DNA of 64,000 nucleotides from Pseudomonas fontis (GTDB taxonomy: Bacteria; Pseudomonadota; Gammaproteobacteria; Pseudomonadales; Pseudomonadaceae): assembly GCF_028656955.1 (NCBI RefSeq), contig NZ_JAMDGY010000016.1:51271-115270 (forward strand), in the 5' to 3' direction. A program made the translations under genes and the position numbers. Shown one piece after another: positions 25,964 to 36,366 of this stretch. The number at the start of each line of letters is the position of its first letter. Positions within the stretch are counted from its first letter, which is position 1. Below the pieces are notes generated by a model. It did not search any database and was not told where the DNA came from. It saw only the letters and a program-made list of their open reading frames with translations.

Positions 25964-26521
25964 TTAAACGGCCATCAGGTCCGCTTCTTTTTGCTTCACA
26001 GCAACTTCGATTTCAGCCACAAACTTGTCGGTCAGCTTCTGGATTTCGTCAGCAGCACGACGCTCTTCGTCTTCGCTGATTTCTTTCTCTTTGACCAGGT
26101 CTTTGAGCTGGCCCAGTGCGTCACGACGGATGTTGCGCACGGCGATACGCCCGTCTTCGGCAGCGTCACGCGCCTGTTTGGTGAAGCCCTTGCGGGTTTC
26201 TTCGGTCAGTGCCGGCATGCTGATCAGCAGCAACTCGCCCAGGTTGGTCGGGTTGAGGTTCAGGCCTGCGCTCTGGATCGCCTTGTCGACTGCGCCCAGC
26301 ATGTTGCGCTCGAATGCCACGACCTGCAGGGTACGGGCGTCCTTGACGGTAACGTTGGCAACCTGGTTGATCGGGGTGTCAGCGCCGTAGTAAGGCACCA
26401 TCACGCCAGCCAGCACCTGCGGGTTCGCGGCACCGGTACGGATGCGGCTGAACGCCTGCTGCAGGGACTCCAGGGATTTCTTCATGCGCTCTTGAGCGTC
26501 TTTCTTGATTTCGTTGATCAT
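25964..26521 (-). CDS. frr: Ribosome recycling factor
   Basis: Works with EF-G to split post-termination ribosomes. The 185-residue protein is the standard length, with the long helices of domain I ([20 protein letters not shown]... and the C-terminal helical half) and a small domain II between about 30 and 105. It overlaps pyrH by 4 nt and is followed by uppS after 17 nt. Confidence 0.97.
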   Translation of the reverse strand: MINEIKKDAQERMKKSLESLQQAFSRIRTGAANPQVLAGVMVPYYGADTPINQVANVTVKDARTLQVVAFERNMLGAVDKAIQSAGLNLNPTNLGELLLISMPALTEETRKGFTKQARDAAEDGRIAVRNIRRDALGQLKDLVKEKEISEDEERRAADEIQKLTDKFVAEIEVAVKQKEADLMAV

Positions 26522-27261
26522 TGTTCGCCTTCCTCGATCAGAGTTCCTTCAGCGCCGCCGTGCACGATGTTCAGCAGGGCGCCGGGCTTGTTCATGTTAA
26601 ATACGCGCAATGGCATCTTGTGGTCGCGGCACAGGCAGATTGCGGTCAGGTCCATTACACCCAGCTTGCGATCCAGCACTTCATCGTAGGTCAGATGATC
26701 GAACTTCTCGGCATGCGGGTCTTTGAACGGGTCTGCAGTGTATACACCATCGACCTTGGTTGCCTTGAGAACTACGTCGGCATCGATTTCGATGGCGCGC
26801 AGGCAGGCAGCGGAGTCGGTGGTGAAGAACGGGTTGCCGGTACCGGCCGCGAAGATCACCACGTCCTTGGAGTTCAAGTGACGCATGGCCTTGCGACGGT
26901 CGTAGTGGTCGGTAACGCCGACCATGGAAATAGCAGACATGACGATGGCGGAAATGTTCGCACGCTCCAGCGCATCACGCATGGCCAGGCCGTTCATCAC
27001 AGTGGCCAGCATGCCCATGTGGTCGCCTGTAACCCGATCCATGCCGGCAGCGCTCAGCGCAGCACCACGGAACAGGTTGCCACCACCGATCACCAGGCCT
27101 ACCTGGACACCGATGCCAACCAGTTGGCCGACTTCCAGCGCCATGCGATCCAGGACCTTGGGGTCGATCCCGAACTCTTCCGAGCCCATCAGGGCCTCGC
27201 CGCTAAGTTTGAGTAGAATGCGTTTATAGCGAGCCTGATAACCACTGCCCTGCTGAGCCAT
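26518..27261 (-). CDS. pyrH: UMP kinase
   Basis: Phosphorylates UMP to UDP; in proteobacteria it is a hexamer activated by GTP and inhibited by UTP. The 247-residue amino acid kinase-fold protein has [14 protein letters not shown] near 13-26, the glycine-rich [10 protein letters not shown] near 57-66 and [16 protein letters not shown] near 138-153. Its ATG is 181 nt past the tsf stop, with a strong hairpin between, so it probably starts a new transcript in addition to readthrough. Confidence 0.97.
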   Translation of the reverse strand: MAQQGSGYQARYKRILLKLSGEALMGSEEFGIDPKVLDRMALEVGQLVGIGVQVGLVIGGGNLFRGAALSAAGMDRVTGDHMGMLATVMNGLAMRDALERANISAIVMSAISMVGVTDHYDRRKAMRHLNSKDVVIFAAGTGNPFFTTDSAACLRAIEIDADVVLKATKVDGVYTADPFKDPHAEKFDHLTYDEVLDRKLGVMDLTAICLCRDHKMPLRVFNMNKPGALLNIVHGGAEGTLIEEGEQ

Positions 27262-27384
27262 TGCGAATCTCTCCTGCGGCGTTTGTAAAAAATTCTGAGC
27301 GGGCTGTTTTCAGCCAGCGCTAGTCTAGCGTGGCGCTGCTACAGCGCCAGCGAAAAACGGTCTTGTAAACCGCCCCCGCTTTGA

Positions 27385-27420
27385 CAAAGAGGCTGCGCGC
27401 GTGAGCGGGCAGCCTCTTTG
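27385..27420 (-). terminator. Terminator hairpin after tsf
   Basis: CAAAGAGGCTGC (27385-27396) and GCAGCCTCTTTG (27409-27420) form a perfect 12-bp stem with a 12-nt loop, 22 nt past the tsf stop. The U-tract on the minus strand is short and lies partly within the stem. It separates rpsB-tsf from pyrH-frr. Confidence 0.65.
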
Positions 27421-27442
27421 GGGCGACAGAGGTAAGTCTGTC

Positions 27443-28306
27443 TTACTGCTTGGCAGCAGCCAGCTGTGCGGCAACTTCTTCAGCGAAGTTGTCGACTGGC
27501 TTCTCGATGCCTTCGCCTACTTTGAAGTAGGTGAAGGAAACGATTTCAGCACCGGCTTTCTTGGCCAGGTCGCCGACCTTGACTTCAGGGTTCATGACGA
27601 ACGCCTGCTCAACCAGGCTGGCTTCAGCCAGGAACTTCGAGATACGACCTTTGATCATGTTCTCGACGATGTTCTCAGGCTTGCCTTTGATCTTCTCTTC
27701 GTTCAGCTGCAGGAAGACCGCTTTTTCGCGCTCGATTGCTTCAGCCGAAACTTCCGACGGCAGCAGGAACTCAGGGTTGCTGGCCGCTACGTGCATAGCG
27801 ATTTCTTTGGCCAGTTGGACGTCGCCGCCCTTCAGGACAACAGCAACACCGATCTTGTTACCGTGCAGGTAGGTACCGACAACGTCACCCTCAACGCGCA
27901 CCAGGCGACGGATGTTGACGTTCTCACCAACCTTGGCAACCAGGGCTTCACGAGCCGATTCGCGCGAAGCGATCAGCGGTGCAGCGTCGGTCAGTTTTTC
28001 AGCGAAAGCTTGTTCAACGCTTTCAGCAACGAAGTTCTTGAAGTCGTCTTGCAGAGCCAGGAAGTCGGTCTGCGAGTTCACTTCCAGCAGGACGGCAGAC
28101 TTGTCGTCAGCCTTGATGGCGATGGCGCCTTCGGCGGCAACGTTGCCAGCCTTCTTGGCAGCCTTGATCGCGCCCGAAGCACGCATGTCATCAATGGCTT
28201 TTTCGATGTCGCCGTCAGCCTTTTCCAGGGCTTTCTTGCAGTCCATCATGCCTTCGCCAGTACGCTCGCGCAGTTCTTTAACCAGCGCTGCAGTAATTGC
28301 TGCCAT
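27443..28306 (-). CDS. tsf: Elongation factor Ts
   Basis: Nucleotide exchange factor for EF-Tu. The 287-residue protein begins with the UBA-like domain and signature VKELRERTGEGMMDCKKAL (residues 9-27), followed by SQTDFLA near 79, a core segment conserved in the family that contacts EF-Tu. It is co-directional with rpsB, 190 nt upstream, with an intercistronic hairpin between them as in the classic rpsB-tsf operon. Confidence 0.97.
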   Translation of the reverse strand: MAAITAALVKELRERTGEGMMDCKKALEKADGDIEKAIDDMRASGAIKAAKKAGNVAAEGAIAIKADDKSAVLLEVNSQTDFLALQDDFKNFVAESVEQAFAEKLTDAAPLIASRESAREALVAKVGENVNIRRLVRVEGDVVGTYLHGNKIGVAVVLKGGDVQLAKEIAMHVAASNPEFLLPSEVSAEAIEREKAVFLQLNEEKIKGKPENIVENMIKGRISKFLAEASLVEQAFVMNPEVKVGDLAKKAGAEIVSFTYFKVGEGIEKPVDNFAEEVAAQLAAAKQ

Positions 28307-28440
28307 TTCAAAATCCTCTTGGATAGGTTTTCAACCATTCCACCCGATCGGAACGGGCGTTCAATTCTGGAAATCCACTGTCAATGCACCTGCAGAACGA
28401 TCATGCGGCGCCAATGCTGACAGGAGGATTTCAAGGTGGC

Positions 28441-28465
28441 AAAAAGGGGGCTAAGCCCCCTTTTT
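28441..28465 (-). terminator. Attenuator/terminator hairpin between rpsB and tsf
   Basis: AAAAAGGGGGC and GCCCCCTTTTT form a perfect 11-bp stem with a 3-nt loop, giving an intrinsic terminator readable in either direction. It lies 32 nt past the rpsB stop. Because tsf follows on the same strand with no obvious strong promoter, it probably acts as a partial terminator, lowering tsf relative to rpsB. Confidence 0.8.
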
Positions 28466-28496
28466 GCGTGCCGAGTCGACGCTAAGCGTCAGCTAC

Positions 28497-29237
28497 TCAG
28501 GCTTCAGCGGCCGGTGCGGCTGCTTCTTCTACGAAGACTTCGGTGCCGCCGGCAACGCCGTTGCGGCCACGGATAACGGCGTCAGCCATCGAACCCATGT
28601 ACAGCTGGATGGCGCGGATGGCGTCATCGTTGCCTGGGATGATGTAGTCAACGCCTTCCGGGCTGCTGTTGGTATCGACAACGCCGATTACCGGGATGCC
28701 CAGCTTGTTGGCTTCGGTGATGGCGATGCGCTCGTGGTCAACGTCGATCACGAACAGGGCATCAGGCAGGCCGCCCATGTCCTTGATGCCACCCAGGCTG
28801 CGATCCAGTTTTTCCAGATCACGGGAGCGCATCAGCGCTTCCTTTTTGGTCAGCTTGCTGAAAGTACCATCTTCGGCTTGAATTTCCAGGTCGCGCAGGC
28901 GCTTGATGGAAGCACGGATGGTCTTGTAGTTGGTCAGCATGCCGCCCAACCAGCGGTGATCGACGTACGGCGAACCGCAACGTGCTGCTTCTTCAGCAAC
29001 GATCTTGCCAGCGGAACGCTTGGTGCCGACGAACAGAATCTTGTTTTTGCCCTGGGCCAGACGCTCTACGAAGGTCAGTGCCTCGTTGAACATTGGCAGG
29101 GTTTTTTCAAGGTTGATGATGTGAATCTTGTTACGCGCGCCGAAAATGTACTTACCCATTTTCGGATTCCAGTAACGGGTTTGGTGACCGAAGTGCACAC
29201 CGGCCTTCAGCATATCGCGCATATTGACTTGGGACAT
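28497..29237 (-). CDS. rpsB: 30S ribosomal protein S2
   Basis: Ribosomal protein of the small subunit, needed for S1 docking. The 246-residue protein begins [19 protein letters not shown], the conserved N-terminus, which decides the ATG at 29237 against an upstream in-frame ATG. Later motifs are [10 protein letters not shown] near 63 and the Ala-rich C-terminal tail. It is the first gene of the long minus-strand block. S2 usually represses its own operon through the leader mRNA. Confidence 0.97.
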   Translation of the reverse strand: MSQVNMRDMLKAGVHFGHQTRYWNPKMGKYIFGARNKIHIINLEKTLPMFNEALTFVERLAQGKNKILFVGTKRSAGKIVAEEAARCGSPYVDHRWLGGMLTNYKTIRASIKRLRDLEIQAEDGTFSKLTKKEALMRSRDLEKLDRSLGGIKDMGGLPDALFVIDVDHERIAITEANKLGIPVIGVVDTNSSPEGVDYIIPGNDDAIRAIQLYMGSMADAVIRGRNGVAGGTEVFVEEAAAPAAEA

Positions 29238-29577
29238 GATAGTTCCTTGATAAGTCGGGTTGGGCCTCCACGTATCCCAATGACCAACCCCTGACCCGAA
29301 GATCAAAGGCACCCAGGCCATCGTGTCGACACGTGTGTGGGTTTAATGCTCCCGGAGCTATCCCCGGAAAGCGGCGCATTTTATACCACACAAGCGCGCG
29401 CAGCGAAACCCGAATTACCACTCAGGCCAGCGACTTTTGCGCCGGGGCTGCAATCGCGCCAAAATGCCCCTATATAAAGGCTAGCGCAGCAGCACGACCG
29501 CCAGCAACGGCCCCGCTCTGTTAGAATCGAGCCTTTCCCGTTTATTCGCGCCCTGATCGCGCCGTAGAGAGCCTGCA
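29238..29577. promoter_or_regulatory. Divergent rpsB/map intergenic region with rpsB leader
   Basis: 340 nt with no gene. On the minus strand a -10-like TATAAAAT lies at 29378-29385, about 140 nt before rpsB, which would give the long leader expected for S2 autoregulation; the -35 box is weak. On the plus strand the AT-rich stretch TATATAAAGG (29471-29480) and TTAGAAT (29521-29527) are candidate map promoter elements, neither with a good -35. Confidence 0.4.
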
Positions 29578-30360
29578 ATGACCGTCACCATCAAAACCGT
29601 CGAAGACATCGAAAAGATGCGCGTCGCCGGCCGCCTGGCCGCTGAAGTGCTCGAGATGATCGAAGAGCACGTCAAGCCTGGCGTGACCACCGAAGAACTC
29701 GACCGCCTCTGCCACGACTACATCGTCAACGTCCAGCAGGCCATCCCGGCACCGCTGAACTACAAAGGCTTCCCCAAGTCGATCTGCACCTCGGTGAACC
29801 ATGTGGTATGCCACGGGATCCCGGGCGACAAGCCGCTCAAGGACGGTGACACTGTCAACATCGACGTGACCGTGATCAAGGACGGCTACCACGGTGACAC
29901 CAGCCGCATGTTCCACGTCGGCAACGTGCCGGTCTGGGCCGAGCGCCTGTCCCAGGTCACCCAGGAATGCATGTACAAGGCCATCGAGCTGGTCAAGCCG
30001 GGCTGCCGCCTGGGCGACATCGGCGAAGTGATCCAGAAGCACGCTGAAAAGAACGGTTTCTCGGTGGTTCGCGAGTTCTGCGGCCACGGTATCGGCAAGG
30101 TGTTCCACGAAGAGCCGCAGATCCTCCACTACGGCCGCGCCGGCACCGGCATGGAACTCAAGGAAGGCATGACCTTCACCATTGAGCCGATGATCAACCA
30201 GGGCAAGGCCGACACCAAGGTATTGGGCGACGGCTGGACCGCCATCACCAAGGACCGCAAGTTGTCCGCCCAGTGGGAACACACCCTGGTGGTGACGGCC
30301 AACGGTTACGAGATCTTCACCTTGCGCAAAGACGACACCATCCCACGCACCTCGGCCTGA
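29578..30360 (+). CDS. map: Methionine aminopeptidase, type I
   Basis: Removes the initiator methionine from nascent proteins. The 260-residue enzyme has all five metal ligands of the pita-bread fold in context: Asp in VNIDVTV near 97, Asp in HGDTSRMF near 108, His in [10 protein letters not shown] near 171, Glu in FTIEPM near 204 and Glu in [10 protein letters not shown] near 235. It is divergent from rpsB and followed by glnD after 16 nt. Confidence 0.97.
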   Translation: MTVTIKTVEDIEKMRVAGRLAAEVLEMIEEHVKPGVTTEELDRLCHDYIVNVQQAIPAPLNYKGFPKSICTSVNHVVCHGIPGDKPLKDGDTVNIDVTVIKDGYHGDTSRMFHVGNVPVWAERLSQVTQECMYKAIELVKPGCRLGDIGEVIQKHAEKNGFSVVREFCGHGIGKVFHEEPQILHYGRAGTGMELKEGMTFTIEPMINQGKADTKVLGDGWTAITKDRKLSAQWEHTLVVTANGYEIFTLRKDDTIPRTSA

Positions 30361-30376
30361 CCAGGAACGTTTATCG

Positions 30377-33079
30377 ATGCCCCAAGTGGATCCCGAGCTG
30401 TTCGACCGCGGCCAGTTCCAGGCGGAACTGGCCCTCAAGGCAAGCCCCATCGCTGCCTTCAAGAAAGCCATCCGCCAGGCCGGCGAAGTGCTTGATACGC
30501 GCTTTCGCAATGGTCGCGAGATCCGCCGGCTGATCGAAGATCGCGCCTGGTTCGTCGATAACATCCTGCAGCAAGCGTGGAACCAGTTCGACTGGAGCGA
30601 CGAGGCCGATATCGCCCTCGTCGCGGTCGGCGGGTACGGGCGTGGCGAGTTGCACCCCTACTCCGACATCGACCTGCTGATCCTGCTCGACAGCGCCGAT
30701 CACGAAGTGTTTCGCGATTCCATCGAACGCTTCCTGACCCTGCTCTGGGACATCGGCCTGGAAGTCGGCCAGAGCGTGCGCTCGGTCGACGAATGCGCCG
30801 AGCAGGCCCGCGCCGACCTGACGGTGGTCACCAACCTGATGGAAAGCCGCACCGTTTCCGGCCCCGAGCGCCTGCGCCAGCGCATGCTCGAGGTCACCAG
30901 CACCGCCCACATGTGGCCGAGCAAGGAGTTCTTCCTGGCCAAGCGCGCCGAACAGAAGGCCCGCCACCACAAGTACAACGACACCGAATACAACCTCGAG
31001 CCCAACGTGAAGGGCTCGCCCGGCGGCCTGCGCGACATCCAGACCGTGCTGTGGATCGCCCGCCGCCAGTACGGCACGCTGAACCTGCACGCGTTGGCCG
31101 GCGAAGGCTTCCTGCTGGAAAGCGAGAACAACCTGCTGGCCTCGTCCCAGGAGTTCCTGTGGAAGGTCCGCTACGCCCTGCACATGCTCGCCGGGCGCGC
31201 CGAAGACCGCCTGCTGTTCGACCACCAGCGCAGCATCGCCGCCCTGCTCGGCTTCACGGACGAGAACCCCAAGCGGGCCATCGAACAGTTCATGCAGCAG
31301 TACTACCGGGTGGTGATGAGCATTGCCGAGCTCAGCGACCTGATCATCCAGCATTTCGAAGAGCTGATCCTCGCCGACGACAGCACCAGCAGCACCCAGC
31401 CACTGAATGCGCGCTTCCAGCTGCATGACGGCTACATCGAGGCAGTACGCCCGAACGTGTTCAAGCGCACGCCGTTTGCCATGCTGGAGATCTTCGTGCT
31501 GATGGCCCAGCACCCGGAGATCAAGGGCGTTCGCGCCGATACCATTCGTCTGCTGCGCGAGCATCGCCACCTGATCGACGACGGCTTTCGCAACGACATC
31601 CGCAACACCAGCCTGTTCATCGAGCTGTTCAAGTGCGAGATCGGCATCCACCGCAACCTGCGACGCATGAACCGTTACGGCATCCTAGGCCGCTACCTGC
31701 CGGAGTTCGGCCTGATCATCGGGCAGATGCAGCACGACCTGTTCCACATCTATACAGTCGACGCGCACACCCTGAACCTGATCAAGCACCTGCGCAAACT
31801 GCAGTACACCCCGGTGTCGGAGAAATTCCCGCTGGCCAGCAAGCTCATGGGCCGCCTGCCCAAGCCGGAGCTGATCTACCTCGCCGGGCTCTACCACGAC
31901 ATCGGCAAGGGCCGCCAGGGCGACCACTCCGAACTCGGCGCAGTAGACGCGCAGGTCTTCTGCGAGCGGCATCAGTTGCCCGCCTGGGACAGTCGGTTGA
32001 TCGTCTGGCTGGTGCAGAACCACCTGGTGATGTCGACCACGGCCCAGCGCAAGGACCTTTCCGACCCGCAGGTGATCCACGACTTCGCCCAGATGGTGGG
32101 CGACCAGGTGCACCTGGACTACCTCTACGTGCTGACCGTCGCCGACATCAACGCGACCAACCCGAGCCTGTGGAACTCCTGGCGCGCCAGCCTGCTGCGC
32201 CAGCTGTACACCGAGACCAAGCGCGCCCTGCGCCGCGGCCTGGAAAACCCGCTGGAGCGTGAAGAGCAGATCCGCCAGACCCAGAGCGCCGCGCTGGACA
32301 TCCTGATCCGCGAGGGCACCGACCCGGACGATGTCGAGCAACTCTGGTCGCAACTGGGCGATGACTACTTCCTGCGCCATACCGCCGCCGACGTTGCCTG
32401 GCACTCCGATGCGATCCTCCAGCAGCCGGCCGATGGCGGCCCGCTGGTGCTGATCAAGGAGACCACCCAGCGCGAGTTCGAGGGCGGTACGCAGATCTTC
32501 ATCTACGCCCCCGACCAGCACGACTTCTTCGCCGTGACCGTGGCGGCGATGGACCAGCTCAACCTGAACATCCATGACGCCCGGATCATCACCTCCAGCA
32601 GCCAGTTCACCCTCGACACCTATATCGTGCTCGACAACGACGGCGGCTCGATTGGCGACAACCCGCAGCGCGTGAAACAGATCCGCGACGGGCTGACCGA
32701 GGCCCTGCGCAACCCGGACGACTACCCGACCATCATCCAGCGCCGGGTACCGCGCCAGCTCAAGCATTTCAACTTCGCCCCCCAGGTGACCATCCTCAAC
32801 GACGCCCAGCGCCCGGTGACCATCCTGGAGCTCAGCGCGCCGGACCGCCCGGGCCTTCTGGCGCGCATTGGCAAGATTTTCCTGGAGTTCGACCTGTCGT
32901 TGCAGAACGCCAAGATCGCCACCCTTGGCGAGCGCGTGGAAGACGTGTTCTTCATCACCGACGCCGACAACCAGCCGCTTTCCGACCCCCAGCTGTGCAG
33001 CCGCTTGCAGGATGCGATTGTCGAGCAACTGCGGGTTGACCAGGCCTCTGGGGTCGAACTGACCCGCCTGACCATTTGA
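30377..33079 (+). CDS. glnD: Bifunctional [protein-PII] uridylyltransferase/uridylyl-removing enzyme
   Basis: The glutamine sensor that uridylylates PII when glutamine is low and removes UMP when it is high. The 900-residue protein has the nucleotidyltransferase motif [17 protein letters not shown] near 85-101, the HD hydrolase domain with [16 protein letters not shown] near 504-519, and two C-terminal ACT domains that bind glutamine (about 700-790 and 815-895; the second begins [14 protein letters not shown]). Domain order and length match the family. map is upstream and dapC 23 nt downstream. Confidence 0.97.
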   Translation: MPQVDPELFDRGQFQAELALKASPIAAFKKAIRQAGEVLDTRFRNGREIRRLIEDRAWFVDNILQQAWNQFDWSDEADIALVAVGGYGRGELHPYSDIDLLILLDSADHEVFRDSIERFLTLLWDIGLEVGQSVRSVDECAEQARADLTVVTNLMESRTVSGPERLRQRMLEVTSTAHMWPSKEFFLAKRAEQKARHHKYNDTEYNLEPNVKGSPGGLRDIQTVLWIARRQYGTLNLHALAGEGFLLESENNLLASSQEFLWKVRYALHMLAGRAEDRLLFDHQRSIAALLGFTDENPKRAIEQFMQQYYRVVMSIAELSDLIIQHFEELILADDSTSSTQPLNARFQLHDGYIEAVRPNVFKRTPFAMLEIFVLMAQHPEIKGVRADTIRLLREHRHLIDDGFRNDIRNTSLFIELFKCEIGIHRNLRRMNRYGILGRYLPEFGLIIGQMQHDLFHIYTVDAHTLNLIKHLRKLQYTPVSEKFPLASKLMGRLPKPELIYLAGLYHDIGKGRQGDHSELGAVDAQVFCERHQLPAWDSRLIVWLVQNHLVMSTTAQRKDLSDPQVIHDFAQMVGDQVHLDYLYVLTVADINATNPSLWNSWRASLLRQLYTETKRALRRGLENPLEREEQIRQTQSAALDILIREGTDPDDVEQLWSQLGDDYFLRHTAADVAWHSDAILQQPADGGPLVLIKETTQREFEGGTQIFIYAPDQHDFFAVTVAAMDQLNLNIHDARIITSSSQFTLDTYIVLDNDGGSIGDNPQRVKQIRDGLTEALRNPDDYPTIIQRRVPRQLKHFNFAPQVTILNDAQRPVTILELSAPDRPGLLARIGKIFLEFDLSLQNAKIATLGERVEDVFFITDADNQPLSDPQLCSRLQDAIVEQLRVDQASGVELTRLTI

Positions 33080-33102
33080 ACGTTTGAAGAGACCCAGCGC
33101 CG

Positions 33103-34296
33103 ATGAACACCGCTTTGAACCAGCTTCAGCCCTACCCGTTCGAGAAACTCCGCGCCCTGCTGGGCAGCGTGACACCAGCGCCGGACAAACGCGCCATCGC
33201 CTTGTCGATCGGTGAGCCAAAGCACAAATCGCCGGCCTTCGTCGCCCAGGCGCTGGCCGACAACCTCGACCAGATGGCCGTGTACCCGACCACCCTGGGC
33301 GTGCCGGCCCTGCGTGAAGCGATTGCACATTGGTGCGAACGACGTTTCGGCGTGCCTGCGGGCTGGCTCGATGCCGCTCGTCATGTGCTGCCGGTCAACG
33401 GCACCCGTGAAGCGCTGTTCTCCTTCACCCAGGCGGTGGTCAACCGTGGTGACGACGCGCTGATCGTCAGCCCGAACCCGTTCTACCAGATCTATGAAGG
33501 CGCGGCGTTCCTCGCCGGTGCCCAGCCGCACTACCTGCCGTGCCTGGACCAGAATGGCTTCAACCCGGACTTCGACGCGGTGTCGCCAGAAGTCTGGGAA
33601 CGCTGCCAGATCCTGTTCCTGTGCTCGCCAGGCAACCCGACCGGCGCACTGGTGCCGTTGGAAACCCTGAAGAAGTTGATTGCCCTGGCAGACCAGTACG
33701 ACTTCGTGATCGCCGCCGACGAGTGCTACAGCGAGCTGTACTTCGACGAGCAAACGCCGCCGCCGGGCCTGCTGAGTGCTTGCGTCGAGCTGGGCCGTAG
33801 CGACTTCAAGCGCTGCGTGGTGTTCCACAGCCTGTCCAAGCGCTCCAACCTGCCGGGCTTGCGTTCGGGCTTTGTGGCGGGGGATGCGCAGATTCTCAAG
33901 GCCTTCCTGCTGTACCGCACCTACCACGGTTGCGCGATGCCGGTGCAGACCCAGTTGGCGAGCATCGCTGCGTGGAATGACGAGGCGCATGTGCTGGCCA
34001 ACCGCGACCTGTACCGCGAGAAGTTCGAGGCGGTGCTGGAGATTCTCGCGCCGGTGCTGGACGTACAGAAGCCGGATGGCGGGTTCTACCTGTGGCCGAA
34101 GGTTGAGGGGGATGATGCGCTGTTCTGCCGTGACCTGTTCGAGCAGCAGCATGTGACCGTGGTGCCGGGCTCTTACCTGTCCCGTGAAGTGGATGGGGTC
34201 AACCCGGGTGCCGGCCGTGTACGCCTGGCGCTGGTTGCGCCGCTGGCGGAGTGTGTCGAGGCTGCGCAGCGGATTCGGGCCTTTGTAGAAGGCTAA
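33103..34296 (+). CDS. dapC: Succinyldiaminopimelate aminotransferase
   Basis: Pyridoxal-phosphate aminotransferase of the succinylase route to diaminopimelate and lysine; it makes N-succinyl-LL-diaminopimelate. The 397-residue fold-type I protein has PVNGTREALFSF near 96-107, SPGNPTGA near 176-183 and the PLP lysine in HSLSKRSNLPGLRSG (Lys 246). The position after glnD is the Pseudomonas dapC locus. Related AspC-type enzymes could have overlapping activity, so the substrate rests on synteny and on the nearby dapD and dapE genes. Confidence 0.92.
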   Translation: MNTALNQLQPYPFEKLRALLGSVTPAPDKRAIALSIGEPKHKSPAFVAQALADNLDQMAVYPTTLGVPALREAIAHWCERRFGVPAGWLDAARHVLPVNGTREALFSFTQAVVNRGDDALIVSPNPFYQIYEGAAFLAGAQPHYLPCLDQNGFNPDFDAVSPEVWERCQILFLCSPGNPTGALVPLETLKKLIALADQYDFVIAADECYSELYFDEQTPPPGLLSACVELGRSDFKRCVVFHSLSKRSNLPGLRSGFVAGDAQILKAFLLYRTYHGCAMPVQTQLASIAAWNDEAHVLANRDLYREKFEAVLEILAPVLDVQKPDGGFYLWPKVEGDDALFCRDLFEQQHVTVVPGSYLSREVDGVNPGAGRVRLALVAPLAECVEAAQRIRAFVEG

Positions 34297-34300
34297 GAGC

Positions 34301-34357
34301 ATCGCCGGCAAGGCCGGCTCCCACAGGGATACTGTGGGAGCCGGCCTTGCCGGCGAT
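34301..34357. repeat. Perfect REP inverted pair between convergent dapC and antiporter genes
   Basis: Two exact inverted copies, 34301-34326 and 34332-34357 (each 26 nt, CTGTGGGAGCC...GGCGAT), are separated by only 5 nt. This gives a very stable stem. It lies between the 3' ends of dapC and the antiporter gene and is likely a two-way transcription barrier. Confidence 0.92.
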
Positions 34358-34369
34358 AAGCCGCCCCGC

Positions 34370-36028
34370 CTACTTCACCTGCCCCAGATTCGCTTCGCTC
34401 AGATCCAGCTCCCCCAACACCTCACGCAACACATCATCACCAATCTGGTCATGCCGACGCAGGTTGTACAACTCCAGCCGCTGCGCCCGCAGCGCCTTCA
34501 CCCGCAAGCGTCGCTCCAACAGGTCCATCTGCTCGGCCAGCGCCTGCGCCTCCGCATTATCGTTGAACACTTCCAGTTGATGGCGATACTCGGCCATCAA
34601 GCGCGCCTTCAATTCCGTCGCCAATGACGCATGCGCCGCGTCCTGGGCAGCGTCCTGGGCCTGATTGGCCTCGACCACTTCCTCGGCCTCCAGCGCCCGA
34701 ATCGCCGCCTCTGCCGTCAGTTTCCAGGCCTGCTGCACTTCATGGCGCAAGGCATCGTCCGGGCTTTTGGCCACGCCACGCAGCAACACCGGCAAGGCGA
34801 CACAGGCAGTCACCAGCGATAGCAGAATGACCCCCGCCGCAATGAAGATCAGCAGGTCACGTTCGGGGAAGCCCACACCCGCGCTGATCAACAACGGCAC
34901 CGACATCACGCCCGCCAGCGTCACCGCCCCGCGTACCCCGCCCACGGTCATCAACCAGGCCGAGCGGGCATTGGGCAACTCCACCAGTTCGCCCTTGCCG
35001 CGCCAGCGCCGCAGCACCCCGATCAGCCGCCAGATGCACTGCACCCAGATAAAGCGCAAGGCCACCAGCACCAGGAAGATCGCCACCACATCCAGGCAAC
35101 GCCACAACAATGTTGGCCACAACGACGACTCATGGCTGGCCACCGCCTTGATGATGTCGGGCAATTGCAGGCCCAGCAGCAGGAAGATCAGCCCGTTGAA
35201 AGCAAACTCCAGCAACGACCAGACACTGCGATTGAGCAGGCGGGTGCTGGTCTGGCGCGGCAACAGGTCGAGCCAGCTCTGCATCATGCCCGCCGCCACC
35301 GCCGAGAGAATGCCCGAGGCCCCCAACCGCTCGGCCAGTACATACGCGGCAAACGGCAGCAGCAACATGAACACCACGTGGGTCGCCGGGTCGTCCCAGC
35401 CGCGGGCGATCATCCACGCACGCAGGCGCCCGACCAGCCAGCTCAAGGCCACCCCGATGGCCAGGCCACCCACCGCCACCAGCACGAAGGCCACGCTGGC
35501 CTGGGCCAGCGAGAAGGCCCCGGTGATCGCCGCGACCAAGGCAAACTTGAAGGTCACCAGGCCCGAGGCGTCATTCATCAGCGCTTCGCCCTGGAGCATG
35601 TGCATCATCGGCGTCGGCAAACGGTTCTGGGTGATCGCCGAGACTGCCACGGCGTCCGTCGGCGACAGCACCGCTGCCAGCGCGAACGCCACCGGCAGGG
35701 GAATACTCGGCAGGATCCAGTGAATGAAATACCCCGCCCCCACCACGGTAAACAGCACCAGGCCCACCGCCATGGTCAGGATCGGCCCGCGCAGTTTCCA
35801 GAACTCGCGCTTGGGTATGCGCCAGCCATCGGAGAACAGCAGGGGCGGCAGGAACAGGAAGAGGAACAACTCAGGGTCGAGCGCCACATGCAGGCCCAGG
35901 GTCGGCCAGGCCAGCAACGCGCCGGCGCCGATCTGCACCAGGGGCAGCGGCAGCGGGATGATTCGCCCTAGCAGTTTGGAGACACTGACCAGCATCAGCA
36001 GAATGAGGACGGTATAGGCTGACTGCAT
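34370..36028 (-). CDS. CPA1-family Na+/H+ antiporter
   Basis: Inner-membrane cation/proton exchanger of the NhaP/NHE family, likely for pH and sodium homeostasis. The 552-residue protein has about twelve hydrophobic helices in residues 1-400, including the ion-site-like LSPTDAVAVSAI near 125-136 and NDASGLVTF near 154, both typical of CPA1 members. A charged helical cytoplasmic tail follows (about 430-552). The ATG at 36028 begins directly before the first membrane helix (MQSAYTVLILLMLV). The ion preferred cannot be told from sequence. Confidence 0.88.
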   Translation of the reverse strand: MQSAYTVLILLMLVSVSKLLGRIIPLPLPLVQIGAGALLAWPTLGLHVALDPELFLFLFLPPLLFSDGWRIPKREFWKLRGPILTMAVGLVLFTVVGAGYFIHWILPSIPLPVAFALAAVLSPTDAVAVSAITQNRLPTPMMHMLQGEALMNDASGLVTFKFALVAAITGAFSLAQASVAFVLVAVGGLAIGVALSWLVGRLRAWMIARGWDDPATHVVFMLLLPFAAYVLAERLGASGILSAVAAGMMQSWLDLLPRQTSTRLLNRSVWSLLEFAFNGLIFLLLGLQLPDIIKAVASHESSLWPTLLWRCLDVVAIFLVLVALRFIWVQCIWRLIGVLRRWRGKGELVELPNARSAWLMTVGGVRGAVTLAGVMSVPLLISAGVGFPERDLLIFIAAGVILLSLVTACVALPVLLRGVAKSPDDALRHEVQQAWKLTAEAAIRALEAEEVVEANQAQDAAQDAAHASLATELKARLMAEYRHQLEVFNDNAEAQALAEQMDLLERRLRVKALRAQRLELYNLRRHDQIGDDVLREVLGELDLSEANLGQVK

Positions 36029-36366
36029 ACGGCGTGTTTCCTGTTCAAAGTCGATGGTGCACAGTGGCCCTGCCCGCCTCCCGGCCAGGGCAATGCCATT
36101 GAAGGCACATGGTAGCTGCTCCGGCAGGGTGCGGGCCGCTACACGAAAGTCGCAGACCAACGGCCGCCACGCAACACCACGACACACATCTGCCACTGCA
36201 CCTGACCGTCATAAAACCCGGTTACCCTGCCAGGCACAGGCACGTCAGGTCGGCCAAGGTGCCGCAACCGTGGCGCGCGCATCGGGGATACAGCATAATC
36301 CTGCCCACCCATTCTTCGAGGAGTCTAGGGGCCGTTTCGGCAATGCCCGGCAGCCCTTAACGTTCA
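36029..36366. promoter_or_regulatory. Divergent intergenic region, antiporter/arsC-like gene
   Basis: 338 nt with no credible gene. A CATAAT box at 36293-36298 could be the -10 of the plus-strand gene at 36367. The left part carries scattered GC-rich partial palindromes (for example GGCCCTGCC and GGCCAGGGC near 36068-36091) that could belong to the antiporter leader. Nothing else is recognised. Confidence 0.3.

Noticed and set aside
30371..33328. Minus-strand frames opposite glnD
   Set aside because: glnD is intact with NT, HD and ACT domains; the opposite frames have no recognisable domain and share its GC3-driven lack of stops.
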